Counted from the first letter of the stretch, positions 40,383 through 50,335 are shown. The stretch is DNA of 64,000 nucleotides from Paenibacillus phoenicis (GCF_034718895.1 NZ_JAYERP010000001.1:2480001-2544000); one strand, 5' to 3'. Notes: generated by a model from the sequence alone, not told the origin. Made by a program: numbers and translations.

Positions 40383-40778
40383 TTATTTATACTTTTCTGT
40401 TGTGTCTCGAACAACCATTGTCCCTTGGTACCTTCCCATTTGGCTAGTAAACCGGTAGCTCCCTGCTTCATTAGGAAACAGCTCAACTATGGCCTTTTGT
40501 CCGTACGGCAGCACGATACTTTTATGATAATGAGGGAACATGACCAATTCTGAATAAGCCGTCTTTTCCTCCCTGATAAATTCCATGCGGACAGGTTTAC
40601 CACGTTGTACAACAATCGTATTCGGCATGTACTTTCCATTCACGCGGATCTTTACTTCTTGATAACCTGATGGGCTGAGAATAATGTGGTGTTTCTTTTT
40701 TTTCCTAAATAAGAAACCGATACTCCCGACAATAAACAGTAGAATTAATAAAGTACCTCCCCATTGATAAATGCTCAT
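40383..40778 (-). CDS. membrane-anchored cupredoxin-like protein
   Basis: A 131-residue product. The ATG at 40778 follows GGGGAA and opens with a membrane helix (WGGTLLILLFIVGSIGFLF). A basic stop-transfer stretch (RKKKKHH) follows, then an extracytoplasmic beta-domain: YMPNTIVVQRGKPVRMEFIR, YSELVMFPHYHKSIVLPYGQ and GSYRFTSQMGRYQGTMVV. The order fits EfeO/CopZ-linked cupredoxin domains, although a canonical cysteine ligand is replaced by Ser/Tyr (SELVMFP, FTSQMG), so the copper site is altered or lost. It lies upstream of the response-regulator pair on the same strand. Confidence 0.75.
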   Translation of the reverse strand: MSIYQWGGTLLILLFIVGSIGFLFRKKKKHHIILSPSGYQEVKIRVNGKYMPNTIVVQRGKPVRMEFIREEKTAYSELVMFPHYHKSIVLPYGQKAIVELFPNEAGSYRFTSQMGRYQGTMVVRDTTEKYK

Positions 40779-40920
40779 GGAGTTCCCCGCTTTCAAAAAT
40801 TTCATCTTTATGCCAGTTATTATAATCAACAAAGATAAGTTTGTTATGAGATTAACCTGAGAAATAAATAAGAAGTAATTTCGGCTCAAGCCAACCTACC
40901 ATGATATCACTACCGCAAAA

Positions 40921-40946
40921 AACAAGCACTCAATTGAGTGCTTGTT
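40921..40946 (-). terminator. terminator of copA-copZ
   Basis: AACAAGCACTCAA and its complement form a 26-bp perfect palindrome; the minus strand continues in a T run. Confidence 0.85.
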
Positions 40947-40982
40947 CGTAACTGGCATTCAAAGAAATATTGAACTAATCAT

Positions 40983-41180
40983 TTAATTTACTTTATAGCC
41001 TGTCTTGTTAATGGCTTCTTTAATCTCATCCAAAGAAACTTTATTATCGTCGAACTCAACTGCAACGGATTTGGAAGCTAAATCAACTTCACACGATGCA
41101 CCAACATTCTCTACTGATGTTTCCACCTTTTTAGCGCAGCCTCCACAGTGCATACCTTCAACGATTAAATTTGCTTTCAT
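40983..41180 (-). CDS. copZ: copper chaperone CopZ
   Basis: A 65-residue protein from ATG 41180 behind GGAGG. It is a single HMA domain with MHCGGCAKKVE; the two cysteines bind Cu(I). It delivers copper to CopA, encoded 44 bp upstream, and buffers cytosolic copper. Confidence 0.95.
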   Translation of the reverse strand: MKANLIVEGMHCGGCAKKVETSVENVGASCEVDLASKSVAVEFDDNKVSLDEIKEAINKTGYKVN

Positions 41181-41223
41181 GTTTGTTACCTCCATATTTT
41201 GATTTCGTTTTTGAATTCACTTT

Positions 41224-43632
41224 TTATAATTTTACTCTTTGCAGACGAAGCGAATTAAGCACGACGGATACAGAACTAAAGGCCATCGCTGCCCCCGCAA
41301 GCCATGGGGCTAAGAACCCCAGAGCCGCAATCGGAATTCCCAACGAGTTATAAGCCAAGGCCCAAAAGAAGTTTTGTCTAATATTGCTCATGGTTTTACG
41401 ACTCATATAGATCGCATCCGGAATGCTGTTTAGATCTCCCCGCATTAAGGTAACATCCGCTGCTTCCATGGCCACATCGGTACCTGTACCAATAGCCATA
41501 CCTATGTCCGCAGTAGCAAGAGCAGGGGCATCATTAATGCCGTCACCTACCATCGCCACTTTTTTGCCTTGAGCTTGCAGCTTCTTGACTTCTTCTGCCT
41601 TACCTTCAGGCAAAACCTCCGCTAATACGTGTTCAATACCTACTTCTTTGGCGATGGCGTTAGCCGTTCTTTGGTTATCCCCTGTAATCATGACAACTTC
41701 AATACCCAGTTGTTTTAATCTCGAGACAGCTGCTTTTGAGGTTTCTTTAATTGTATCGGCAACCGCAACCAGCCCAGCATAGGCACCATCAATGGCTACC
41801 AGCATTGCCGTCTTTCCTCCCGTCTCCAGGTCCTCCATATTGGAAATCGCCTCAGCATAAGCGATATTCCGAGAAGCTAAAAGTTTTCGGGTTCCAACCA
41901 GCAGCTCGCGGCCATCTACAATGGCACGAATTCCATGTCCGGGTATCGCTTCAAATTGCTCTGTTTCCGGAATGTTGATTCCTTTGGAAACTGCACCGTT
42001 TACGATAGCTTCGGCCAGCGGATGCTCCGACTTTTTCTCGGCAGCCGCAACCAAACGCAAGAACTCATCTTCGTTTAATGCGTCTGTTATAACATCCGTA
42101 AGCTCAGGTTTCCCTTTTGTAACCGTTCCTGTTTTATCCAGAATAATGGCATTAATTTTATGCGTCGATTCTAAATGTTCACCCCCTTTGAATAATATCC
42201 CCGCCTCAGCGGCGCGTCCGGAGCCGGCCATAATCGAGGTTGGCGTCGCCAACCCGAGGGCGCAAGGGCAGGCGATTACAAGAACGGCAATCAATTTTTC
42301 CAGCGCCTCCGCAAAATTGCCTGGCGCTACAAAGAAATACCATACTAGAAACGTTACTACAGCAATAGCTACGACGATTGGCACGAACACGCCTGAAATC
42401 CGGTCGGCCACTCTTTGAATAGGCGCCTTCGAGCCTTGGGCTTCTTCAACCACCTTAATAATTTGAGCCAGGGCAGTTTCTTTGCCAACCTTGGTGGCCT
42501 TAATCTTCAAAGAACCATTTTTATTGATTGTGGCTCCAATGACGCCTTCACCGGGATTTTTCTCAACCGGTATGCTTTCACCCGTGATCATGGACTCGTC
42601 AACCGACGAAGTGCCTTCAACAACTACTCCATCAACCGGCACCTTCTCCCCCGGTTTGACAACGATCAAGTCGCCTACGATGACCTGCTCTACGGGAAGA
42701 GATACTTCTTGACCGTCACGTATAACCAAAGCCGTCTTGGCCTGTAATCCCATTAGAGTTTTAATCGCTTCAGAAGTACGCCCCTTGGCAAGCATTTCAA
42801 ACAATTTACCCAGGATGACCAAAGTGATGAGGACGGAACTTGTTTCAAAATAAAGCTCAGCCGTTCCATGATGCCCCCCCATAAACTGCCATTCAAAGGT
42901 CTTATATACGCTATAGAAATAAGCCGCTGATGTGCCAAGGGCAATTAGAACATCCATGTTAGCACTTTTATTTCTAAGCGCTTTATACGCTCCCGTATAA
43001 AACTCTTTCCCGATCCAAAATTGCACAGGAGCGGCTAATACCAATTGAACCCAAGGGTTTAAAAGAAACCCTGGAATCCACATAGAGGAAGTCCATTGGA
43101 AATGCGCGATCATTGCCCATAGCAAAGGCAAGGAAAGTGCTGCGGAGATAATTAGTTTCACTTTTTGTTTCCGGATCGCCTTGGCCCTATGGTCCTCTTG
43201 CTTTGATTCGCTTTTCGGCGTGGCCTGATAACCCAACTTCTGTACCCGTTGGATCATATCCTCCACTGTAACCTCGGATGGTGTGTATTCCACGTGAGCC
43301 GATTCCATGGCCAAATTTACGTTAGCCTTCGTTACTCCCGGTAGCTTATTAAGCCCCTTTTCGATTCGTGTAGCACATGCAGCGCATGTCATTCCCCCAA
43401 TTTGGAAATCAGCCGCAGACTTCACAGTGCCATATCCAAGATCAGAAATTTTTTTTTCAAAAGCCTCAACGTCGGTTTTATCCGAATCAAAATGTATCGT
43501 TGCTTTCTCTAATGCTAAATTGACATTAGCCGATTCGACACCGTTCACTTTGTTTAATCCTTTTTCAATCCTTGTAGCACAAGCAGCACATGTCATACCT
43601 GAGATCTGCAAAGAAACCTGTTTGCTTGCCAT
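41224..43632 (-). CDS. copA: copper-exporting P1B-type ATPase CopA
   Basis: An 802-residue protein with two N-terminal HMA domains, each with [10 protein letters not shown] (residues about 13 and 81). Eight membrane helices follow, with the copper site [10 protein letters not shown] near 460, the phosphorylation site DKTGT near 498, ITGES and [10 protein letters not shown] near 695. It pumps Cu(I) out of the cell. The start at ATG 43632 is behind a GGTGGG site, and a CsoR operator lies about 50 bp upstream. Confidence 0.97.
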   Translation of the reverse strand: MASKQVSLQISGMTCAACATRIEKGLNKVNGVESANVNLALEKATIHFDSDKTDVEAFEKKISDLGYGTVKSAADFQIGGMTCAACATRIEKGLNKLPGVTKANVNLAMESAHVEYTPSEVTVEDMIQRVQKLGYQATPKSESKQEDHRAKAIRKQKVKLIISAALSLPLLWAMIAHFQWTSSMWIPGFLLNPWVQLVLAAPVQFWIGKEFYTGAYKALRNKSANMDVLIALGTSAAYFYSVYKTFEWQFMGGHHGTAELYFETSSVLITLVILGKLFEMLAKGRTSEAIKTLMGLQAKTALVIRDGQEVSLPVEQVIVGDLIVVKPGEKVPVDGVVVEGTSSVDESMITGESIPVEKNPGEGVIGATINKNGSLKIKATKVGKETALAQIIKVVEEAQGSKAPIQRVADRISGVFVPIVVAIAVVTFLVWYFFVAPGNFAEALEKLIAVLVIACPCALGLATPTSIMAGSGRAAEAGILFKGGEHLESTHKINAIILDKTGTVTKGKPELTDVITDALNEDEFLRLVAAAEKKSEHPLAEAIVNGAVSKGINIPETEQFEAIPGHGIRAIVDGRELLVGTRKLLASRNIAYAEAISNMEDLETGGKTAMLVAIDGAYAGLVAVADTIKETSKAAVSRLKQLGIEVVMITGDNQRTANAIAKEVGIEHVLAEVLPEGKAEEVKKLQAQGKKVAMVGDGINDAPALATADIGMAIGTGTDVAMEAADVTLMRGDLNSIPDAIYMSRKTMSNIRQNFFWALAYNSLGIPIAALGFLAPWLAGAAMAFSSVSVVLNSLRLQRVKL

Positions 43633-43678
43633 GTCCGACCCACCTCGTTTTTTTCAAGTAACTTGCTTAATCAAAATA

Positions 43679-43697
43679 TACCCTACAGGGGTACCCT
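43679..43697. promoter_or_regulatory. CsoR operator upstream of copA
   Basis: TACCCTACAGGGGTACCC matches the CsoR box of Bacillus (TACCCTACGGGGGTA type). It lies at the expected promoter, 47-65 bp before the copA start. Confidence 0.85.
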
Positions 43698-43815
43698 ATG
43701 TCAATGCATTATTTTGATTTTGTTGGTGTTCCTTTTATCGACATTCCTTAGTATTGCCCACTTTTGAAGAGGAGAAGTATAATGGGAGAAGTTTGTATTA
43801 CCATCGGAGGGTGTT

Positions 43816-45066
43816 ATGAAAGAATTGATTACAAAATTAGCTAATGAATATAAGCAAGATAAAGAATCCGTTTACCAAATATGGTTTCTGAATAATGAAG
43901 AAAGATTAAAAGCATTTCGCACGATTAGAAATGGGTTATTCGAAGTGATTAACGCCATAGAGAATAGAACTTTCGGAAATGATTTTAAAGGCTCGCTTTT
44001 AGAAACAGTTATTACAGCAATTTCTGAGCAAAAACAAGTATTTACTGGAGCAGCCCATGCTTTTTATTGGAAACCAAAACTTCGTATACCCGACATTTAT
44101 GAAAATGAAAATAATCAGTTAGCATTCGGGCGTTTTTTGAAAGCTTGCATTTCAGCCACCAATGAAAGACAAATTCTTCAGGAGATTGTGAAACTTGATC
44201 AACTTCAAATTAAAGGACTTGGTCCTGCTGTAGCTAATATCCTTTATTTCTTGCACCCCGCTCTCTTCCCTCCATTTAATACTGCCATTGTTAATGGGTT
44301 TAACACTCTTTTTGACATGAAAATAAAGTTAGGATCCTGGAGTGCTTATTTGCAAATGAGGGAGACTATTATCTCAATAAATGAGAAATACCGAATACAT
44401 TTTTCTAAGGATTTGGGAGCTATTAGTGGTCTTTTGTTTGAAATTGGCTCTGGTCGTTACATTTTTGAGCAGGATGCCGTAAAATTTGTTGCATCTTTGG
44501 AGAATGCCCAAAACGATAATTGGACTAAAAGACACCAAGAAGTAGTTCAGAACATCCTAGAAGAAAATGAACATTCTGAAATGCAAGCACATTTAGCTAA
44601 AGTTGGTTCGGCATTGGGTTATAAAGTTTGGATTGCTCAAAATGATCATAAAAGGGAGTGGAATGGTATAAAGCTTGGTGAATTTTCGATCCCTATATTG
44701 GATCTGCCCGCTATGCCAAAACAAACGGCACAAACGATCTCCCTTATCGATGTCTTATGGATAAATGAAAGAAATCAAATAGTAAGTGCGTTTGAAGTGG
44801 AGAAAAGTACATCAATTTATTCCGGAATTCTTAGACTACATGACCTCTCCATATCTATAACAAGTCATGAAAGCCGCCTATATCTTGTTGCCCCTGAAAA
44901 AAGGGAAAAGGAAATAAAGGCCCAACTATTAAGACCATCTTTCCAACAAGGAGTGCATTTCCCGATTTCTTATATCTTTTTTTCTGAACTACGTCAGAAT
45001 TGTGATGCAATGTGCATGTTCGGTTCAGATTTGAGTATATTGGGAAAAATCGCCAAGACTGTGTAA
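43816..45066 (+). CDS. candidate nuclease: helix-hairpin-like domain plus PD-(D/E)xK-type C-terminus
   Basis: A 416-residue product from ATG 43816 behind GGAGGG. The N-terminal 260 residues are helical, with LQIKGLGPAVANILYFLHPALF near 135 resembling the helix-hairpin-helix of DNA glycosylases. The C-terminal part holds SLIDVLWINERNQIVSAFEVEKS near 313-335, spacing like D...ExE-K of PD-(D/E)xK restriction-type nucleases. No modification methylase is adjacent. It is AT-rich and alone on the plus strand between copA and a broken gene. I infer a solitary restriction or DNA-repair-type nuclease, perhaps defence cargo. Confidence 0.55.
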   Translation: MKELITKLANEYKQDKESVYQIWFLNNEERLKAFRTIRNGLFEVINAIENRTFGNDFKGSLLETVITAISEQKQVFTGAAHAFYWKPKLRIPDIYENENNQLAFGRFLKACISATNERQILQEIVKLDQLQIKGLGPAVANILYFLHPALFPPFNTAIVNGFNTLFDMKIKLGSWSAYLQMRETIISINEKYRIHFSKDLGAISGLLFEIGSGRYIFEQDAVKFVASLENAQNDNWTKRHQEVVQNILEENEHSEMQAHLAKVGSALGYKVWIAQNDHKREWNGIKLGEFSIPILDLPAMPKQTAQTISLIDVLWINERNQIVSAFEVEKSTSIYSGILRLHDLSISITSHESRLYLVAPEKREKEIKAQLLRPSFQQGVHFPISYIFFSELRQNCDAMCMFGSDLSILGKIAKTV

Positions 45067-45071
45067 AGTTG

Positions 45072-47266
45072 TTATACCGACTTTACTGTAGGCTGGAATA
45101 TGAACAAAAGGATATATATGGCTGCTCCTATCCATATGGTGACTGTAAACCCAAAGGTTAGTGATACCGCTGCGGCAAGTAATGAGCCGACTACGGTCAT
45201 GACTCCATTAACCCCCCAACTCATTGCAACTTGTTCACGTTTCAAATGAGAAAGTCCATGGGGAAAAGGCATCCCCATAAAGAAACCTAGCGGGAAAAGC
45301 AGTACGACAATTATGAACATGCGGTAAGTTTCCGGGATTTCCAAAGAATGATCGATTAACCAACCAGCGTGTTTGCCAATAAAGCTAAAAATCCAATGAT
45401 TAATAATGGGGAATACCGTCTATAAATGGTTTTCCCTCGCTTTGAGCAATAACTTCCTATTCCGCCGGCTACCAAAAGAACTCCTAGAACAGTGACAAAG
45501 GATCGAGTTGGATGGCCTAATGGCAAGCTTAGTTTTTGGATAAATGTAACTTCAAGTAACATAAACCCAATAGCAATACCGGAAAAATAAATGGCTTGTC
45601 CCGAAGATAATACCCGTCTACGCAGTAAAAACGCTGCCACTAATGTGGCAATCATAATCGCAACGACAAGTCCCATAGGGAAGTGATTAGTTTTATTATA
45701 AAAGAAGGGCCTGTTGTCCCGATTAGAATTCACGTTGACATGTTGTGTGTTAAATAATGCTTGTAGTGTCCCGTATTGATCGTTTACATAAGGGATATGA
45801 ATCGGAATTTGTTGAATATGTAAAGTTGAATCCAATAGCGACTGACCCATTTCTCTATCCATAGGCTGTTTCTGGAGTATAAGTAACGGCCGATTTATGA
45901 CAGGCCCTTTCATGCCAACAAGAACATGGCCTAAATGCTGGTAAGTTCCCACCACAGCAATATAGTTTTTAAAAGATTTTTCATACATACCCTGCCCCTG
46001 ATAATATTTCCGCGCAGCATACATCATTTTATTCAATTCCGTGTCATCATGAAGCAAGAAGGCAAGTCTGCCATCGCTATTCAGTCTATTCATATAATCC
46101 TTTAATGCTTCTTGCGTATAGATGAAGTTTTCAGTTAAAGCCAGACCAAGCCCATTTTCGGATTGCTTTTTAACCAGAGATAAATAAATGAGGTCATATT
46201 TTTTGGTGGTTTCTTTTATGTAGCTTCGCCCATCAGAAATAATCTCCTTAACGCCGTTTTGACGAAAAATATCACCTGAAAGCCCTGCTAGAGCATGAAC
46301 CGCATCAAAACTCCCCTTATTAATATCGACTGCATCGATTTCTTGAAAGCCGGATATTTGAGCAGTCAATACTTCCTGACCTCCTCCTGCCCCGATAATC
46401 AATACACTTCTCTTAGGACCATGCTGAAATGCAAGTGCACCGGTTGTAGTTAGTAAGTAGTCCACTTCTTTGAGTTCTTTGGAATACTTAGAAATTGGTG
46501 ACAACGCACTTCCATCAATCGTCATATAAAGCAGTTCATCTTTAGTGTCGTAAACATCCGTTCTGGAAAACGCATCCCAATGTGTATAAACAATTTCTGC
46601 ATCCGGTCTCTTTGAAAAAACGGTAAATGGACTGGTTCGATATGCTTTAAATTCGATGAGGTCCAAAAAGGGATACACCAAATTAAGGCCGAGCCCCATC
46701 AAAACGATAGTGTAAACGAGCTTTGACCATCTTCCTGTTTTACGATAGCTTACAACTAAATAAACAAGAATCAATACAAATGTTATTAGAACTATAGTTT
46801 GAATAGGGTTAATTGCATTCATCAAGAATATGGCTCCCGCAGATCCTATTCCTGCAGCAACTAAATCAACAAAATATAAAATATGGACCTGATTCTTGCT
46901 GGATTGCATGGTGCCAGCCAGAATAAGCCCACCTAAAATAAAAGGCAATATGGCGCATAATGCATAAAAAACAATGCCCCGATATGGTAATGCATACATG
47001 GCCAAAACCACGAGTATCATTGAAACTGAAAATATCCCCAAAATCGAAGTGTTCATTTCAAGAAATCGTTCATTCCATTTATAAGCCAGGTAACCACCAA
47101 CGCCTATCCCTAATGTAGCTAAAGAAATAATTAAAAAAACATAATTATAATCCAAAATGACAGAAAAGAATCGGGAAAGAAATATCTCGAGATAATCATT
47201 GCTAAGGAAGAGAAAAAAACTTCCGTCATATCTTGGACAATTGTTCGTGGTTGTAATCGATACATC
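45072..47266 (-). pseudogene. spermidine-synthase-like membrane protein gene with two frameshifts
   Basis: The proper start is ATG 47266 (MYRLQPRTIVQD) with AGGAG upstream. After about 25 codons the sense continues in another frame from about 47190 (LEIFLSRFFSVILDYNYVF). That frame runs to a stop at 45356 (LALLANTLVG), and the ending WLIDHSLEIPETYRMFIIVV resumes in a third frame. The protein has N-terminal membrane helices, a SAM-binding part (VLIIGAGGGQEVLTA, VDINKGSFDAV, RSYIKETTKKYDLIYLS) and further helices. Both breaks fit loss of four bases from a short repeat. Sequencing error cannot be excluded. Confidence 0.75.
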
Positions 47267-47354
47267 GATCAATACTCCTCGTGAAATAGATACGATTACA
47301 GTGTGATCAATTGCCATTATTTTATTCAGTTAGATTTATTCTTCAACCAACTCA

Positions 47355-47702
47355 TCACTTCATTAATTTGTTCACTGTCACCATAAGTTCCTTCACTACA
47401 TTAGTATCTCCCTCCTGGATCCGCTCAATAACACAACTCTTCATATGATGCTCTAATAACAATTTTGCAACACCGTTTAGAGCAGATTGTACCGAAGCGA
47501 TTTGGTTTAGTACATCATCACAATAGGTATCCCGATCAATCATTCCTTTTATTCCTCTAATCTGACCTTCGATCCGATTCAAACGGTTGGTTAAATCGTT
47601 TTTTGTACCCTCTGAATGATGACTTTTTCGATCTGTATTTGAGCAACAATCTTTATTGTCATTCTCCGTTGCTTGATTCATAATATTTGTCGCCGAATTC
47701 AT
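47355..47702 (-). CDS. csoR: CsoR copper-sensing repressor
   Basis: A 115-residue product from ATG 47702 behind GGAGGTGAG. Beyond a polar N-terminal extension with DCCSNTD, the CsoR core shows LNRIEGQIRGIKGMIDR, YCDDVLNQI and LLLEHHMKSCV, which give the Cys-His-Cys Cu(I) site. Copper binding releases it from G-tract operators. It likely controls copA-copZ and the membrane protein at 47836 through the boxes found there. Confidence 0.93.
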   Translation of the reverse strand: MNSATNIMNQATENDNKDCCSNTDRKSHHSEGTKNDLTNRLNRIEGQIRGIKGMIDRDTYCDDVLNQIASVQSALNGVAKLLLEHHMKSCVIERIQEGDTNVVKELMVTVNKLMK

Positions 47703-47815
47703 ATTGCTCACCTCCACATTATTATAAATAATATACTCCCTCCCCCTATTTATTGCAATTATATAAGTGAAGCGCATATTCTAACGGAACAAGCCATATT
47801 CATGAAGTATAATAT

Positions 47816-47831
47816 AGACCTAGGGGGTATA
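47816..47831 (+). promoter_or_regulatory. CsoR-like box overlapping the start region of the 172-aa membrane protein
   Basis: ACCTAGGGGGTATA resembles the copA operator (TACCCTACAGGGGTA). AGGGGG also serves as the ribosome site of the TTG start at 47836. Confidence 0.6.
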
Positions 47832-47835
47832 AGCA

Positions 47836-48354
47836 TTGATCTTCTTCCCAATAATTGCATTGTTTTTTCTTCTAACGGCATGGGTATATTTATTTATTAT
47901 TTCTTTTCGAACTCAGTTAAGTAGTATGGCAGGCATGATGACGGCGATGGCTGTGGGAATGTCTGTCGGTTTGGGAATGGGCAGCCTTCTGACAGTCATA
48001 ATTGCAGAGGACTTTTTCAAAACAACTTTGCTTAGTATGTTAGCAGGTGGCCTTACTGGTACATTTATTGGATGGCCAAAAGGTCTTATGGCGGTGATAG
48101 ACGGATTATTATCCGGAGTCATGGGTGGAATGATGGGAACAATGCTTTTGGTTATGATCCCTCCATCTTCAACCCATACCATGTTGAATATTATTGCTTT
48201 GTTTACAATCGCAATCCTGTTCCTAGTCTTTATTTTGTTACAAGGTGAAATAGCCCCTGGAGATCTTAACAAAAAATCGTTCCTTCTATCTAACCCCATT
48301 TGGATGTTTACGACGATTTGTCTTTTTCTGGCTGCAGATTTTTTTATCATGTAA
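47836..48354 (+). CDS. polytopic membrane protein of unknown function
   Basis: A 172-residue product from TTG 47836, 9 bp after AGGGGG. It has about five membrane helices, the second Met- and Gly-rich (MAGMMTAMAVGMSVGLGMG) and the fourth Met-rich (SGVMGGMMGTMLLVMIPP). Methionine in helices is often a copper-pathway trait. It is divergent from csoR and has a CsoR-like box at the start, so copper control is likely. I do not recognise the family. Confidence 0.65.
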   Translation: MIFFPIIALFFLLTAWVYLFIISFRTQLSSMAGMMTAMAVGMSVGLGMGSLLTVIIAEDFFKTTLLSMLAGGLTGTFIGWPKGLMAVIDGLLSGVMGGMMGTMLLVMIPPSSTHTMLNIIALFTIAILFLVFILLQGEIAPGDLNKKSFLLSNPIWMFTTICLFLAADFFIM

Positions 48355-48378
48355 TTCGAATAACATTCCAGACAGATC

Positions 48379-48415
48379 AAACCCTAAAGCCCGACAGAAA
48401 CGGGTTTTAGGGTTT
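48379..48415. terminator. bidirectional terminator between convergent genes
   Basis: AAACCCTAAAGCCCG pairs with CGGGTTTTAGGGTTT across 7 nt. It lies between the plus-strand membrane gene and the minus-strand Csp-like gene. Confidence 0.75.
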
Positions 48416-48420
48416 GATGA

Positions 48421-48750
48421 TTATGCGGCCATTTTACGGCATGCTTCGGCACATCTAAAACATGCTTCGGCACATTGTTGGCAATGTTCTGGACCATGCT
48501 TTTTGCATTCGTTTCCGCATGCTTCACAAACATCCGCACAGATCTTACAGATCTGTTTCGCATAAGAACTGTTCATGGACATCGCTTGCGCAGAGAAGGC
48601 GCAAATATCAGCACACTCCCGATCCAATCGTATACATTCTTTCATCATCCCGATATTGTCTTCTTCTAAACAGGATGTGTAACAATGGTTACATGCCACC
48701 ATGCAGCGCAGACACTCATCGATGCAATGTTGAAACTGTTCGTGAGACAT
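48421..48750 (-). CDS. Csp-like four-helix copper-storage protein (DUF326)
   Basis: A 109-residue product from ATG 48750 (MSHEQFQHCIDEC); an alternative ATG seven codons upstream exists. It has 19 cysteines, mostly in CxxxC and CxxC pairs along four helices (CLRCMVACNHCYTSC, ICKICADVCEACGNEC, CQQCAEACFRCAEAC). This is the cytosolic Csp3/DUF326 type, which stores many Cu(I) ions in a helical bundle. No signal peptide. It fits the copper island. Confidence 0.9.
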   Translation of the reverse strand: MSHEQFQHCIDECLRCMVACNHCYTSCLEEDNIGMMKECIRLDRECADICAFSAQAMSMNSSYAKQICKICADVCEACGNECKKHGPEHCQQCAEACFRCAEACRKMAA

Positions 48751-48933
48751 TTGTAACTTTTCACCTTCCATTCCAATTAGTTGAAATACATGAGGTATTA
48801 TGCTCCAGTGTAGTTTTTTTATTCAGAAATTCGATGATTAGAAATTGTTCAGGATATCACATCATTTCTACAAAGAAAACACATATTTTTCAGATACAAT
48901 TTAAAGAGATATTATTTTGGGGATGACCAACAG

Positions 48934-49356
48934 ATGAACCATAAGCTGATGAACCATAAGCTTAAAAAGGGTGATTTAATCTTAATTGTTTGCATTATAC
49001 TACTGGCCACATTTATATTGGGAGCCAGATGGCTTACAAATGATGCCGTAACGAACATGAACGAGGATTATTACGCGACGATTAGAGTGGATAATAAGAT
49101 CTTCAAGACGGTGAAGCTTACTGATGAACCCCAAATTATCGAAGTGAAAACAGAAAGAGGTTATGATATCCTGAAGATCCATGACAAAGGCATTGAAGTC
49201 ATCGAATCCGATTGTCCGCAGAAGATTTGCTTCACTTTCGGACTGATTTCCAAACCCAAAGAAGCCATCATTTGTTTGCCATTACGAATGTTTATAGAGG
49301 TCGATGGATCAGAAAAAAATAATGCCGAAAACGAGATCGATGCTTATGTAAAATAA
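48934..49356 (+). CDS. membrane-anchored NusG domain II protein
   Basis: A 140-residue product from ATG 48934. A 15-bp duplication at the start repeats MNHKL, so the ATG at 48949 is an equal candidate. A membrane helix (LILIVCIILLATFILGARWL) is followed by a NusG domain II-like beta-sandwich: YYATIRVDNKIFKTVKLTD, KIHDKGIEVIESDCPQKICF and ICLPLRMFIEVDG. The family (NusG II, formerly DUF) is common near FMN-binding and redox proteins. Two cysteines (CPQKIC) could bind metal or a cofactor. First of a three-gene plus-strand run. Confidence 0.75.
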   Translation: MNHKLMNHKLKKGDLILIVCIILLATFILGARWLTNDAVTNMNEDYYATIRVDNKIFKTVKLTDEPQIIEVKTERGYDILKIHDKGIEVIESDCPQKICFTFGLISKPKEAIICLPLRMFIEVDGSEKNNAENEIDAYVK

Positions 49357-49385
49357 GCTGATCTATAAACGGGGAGTGCTTGATA

Positions 49386-49820
49386 TTGAGAAAAAAGACG
49401 GTTTGGGCAGTAGGATCGTTATTCATCATTATTGTTGTTTTAGGAGTTGGCAGCATTTTTACGAATAGATCTTCTAATAATTCAAATTCCTTTTCCTTTG
49501 ATGAAAAAACTTATGATTGGCAAAATAACGGTAAAGAAAAACGGTACATTACTCAATTACTCGAGGGTAATGTGGATACTTTATTGAAGGGCACCGTTAA
49601 AACAGATACGGATTGCGAAGCAGACGAAACTGGAATTAGCAGATGCCATAATCAAATCGAATTGGAGAATAAAAAAACAGTAACGGTTGTTAACATCCAT
49701 AATATGCAAAACTTCGCCTGTTTCTCCCCTGGTGATGAGGTTGAAATTCAACCATTAACCGTGGGATGGGTGACAACCTTAAAAACAAAAGGTGCCAGCG
49801 TTCATGATTCGACAAATTAA
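49386..49820 (+). CDS. membrane-anchored hypothetical protein
   Basis: About 144 residues from TTG 49386, 9 bp after GGGGAG; an upstream TTG is possible. One N-terminal membrane helix (AVGSLFIIIVVLGVGSIF) is followed by a soluble extracytoplasmic part with few marks: KRYITQLLEGNVDTLLKGTV, a possible metal- or disulphide-forming DTDCEADETGISRCHNQ and FACFSPGDEVEI. Family unknown. It lies 29 bp after the NusG-II gene and 62 bp before the metallochaperone-like gene. Confidence 0.55.
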   Translation: MRKKTVWAVGSLFIIIVVLGVGSIFTNRSSNNSNSFSFDEKTYDWQNNGKEKRYITQLLEGNVDTLLKGTVKTDTDCEADETGISRCHNQIELENKKTVTVVNIHNMQNFACFSPGDEVEIQPLTVGWVTTLKTKGASVHDSTN

Positions 49821-49882
49821 AATGAATTAAAAGGGTCCTACCTGAACACCCCATCAAATTTACATAAGGAGTGATAAAAAAA

Positions 49883-50335
49883 ATGGATAGTTGTTGTCAA
49901 TCATCCACTGACCAGTCGACAATACCTACTCAATGCCCCGTATGTCATCAAAAGGGGAAGGGTATTCAATTGATTACACTCAAGGCTATGCTTCAACCAA
50001 TTGCATTAGAAATCATCCATCCAGAATGTGATTACTTTTTTTGTATTAATTCATCTTGTGAAGTTATATATTTTTGCGAATTGCAGACCTTTGAAAGAGA
50101 TATGCTAAAAGTTTCGGTATATCAAAAAGACGATTCAATGGCTGTTCCTGTTTGCTACTGTTTTGGGTGGACAAGAGAACGTATAGTACAAGCGGTTAAA
50201 GAAAACCAGCAACCAATTGACCGTATACGGGAACAAGTTCAGGCAAATCGTTGTGGATGTGAGGTTAATAATCCTCAAGGTTCTTGTTGTTTAGGCAATG
50301 TCACGACGTTTATTCGAAGTCTTGACAAAAGCTAA
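49883..50335 (+). CDS. CopZ N-terminal-type (Fe-S) metallochaperone-like protein
   Basis: A 150-residue product from ATG 49883 (MDSCCQSSTDQ), behind AAGGAG. It has CPVCHQKGKGIQLITLKAML, FFCINSSCEVIYF and VPVCYCFGWTRERI, then CGCEVNNPQGSCCLGNV. These match the N-terminal [2Fe-2S]/Zn domain of Archaeoglobus CopZ, found stand-alone in many Bacilli near copper or mercury genes. It may reduce or deliver copper. The stand-alone form has no HMA domain; copZ at 40983 would supply that part. Confidence 0.75.
   Translation: MDSCCQSSTDQSTIPTQCPVCHQKGKGIQLITLKAMLQPIALEIIHPECDYFFCINSSCEVIYFCELQTFERDMLKVSVYQKDDSMAVPVCYCFGWTRERIVQAVKENQQPIDRIREQVQANRCGCEVNNPQGSCCLGNVTTFIRSLDKS

Noticed and set aside
45072..45344. 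Separate 90-codon membrane protein gene
   Set aside because: It is the C-terminal continuation of the upstream spermidine-synthase-like gene in another frame.
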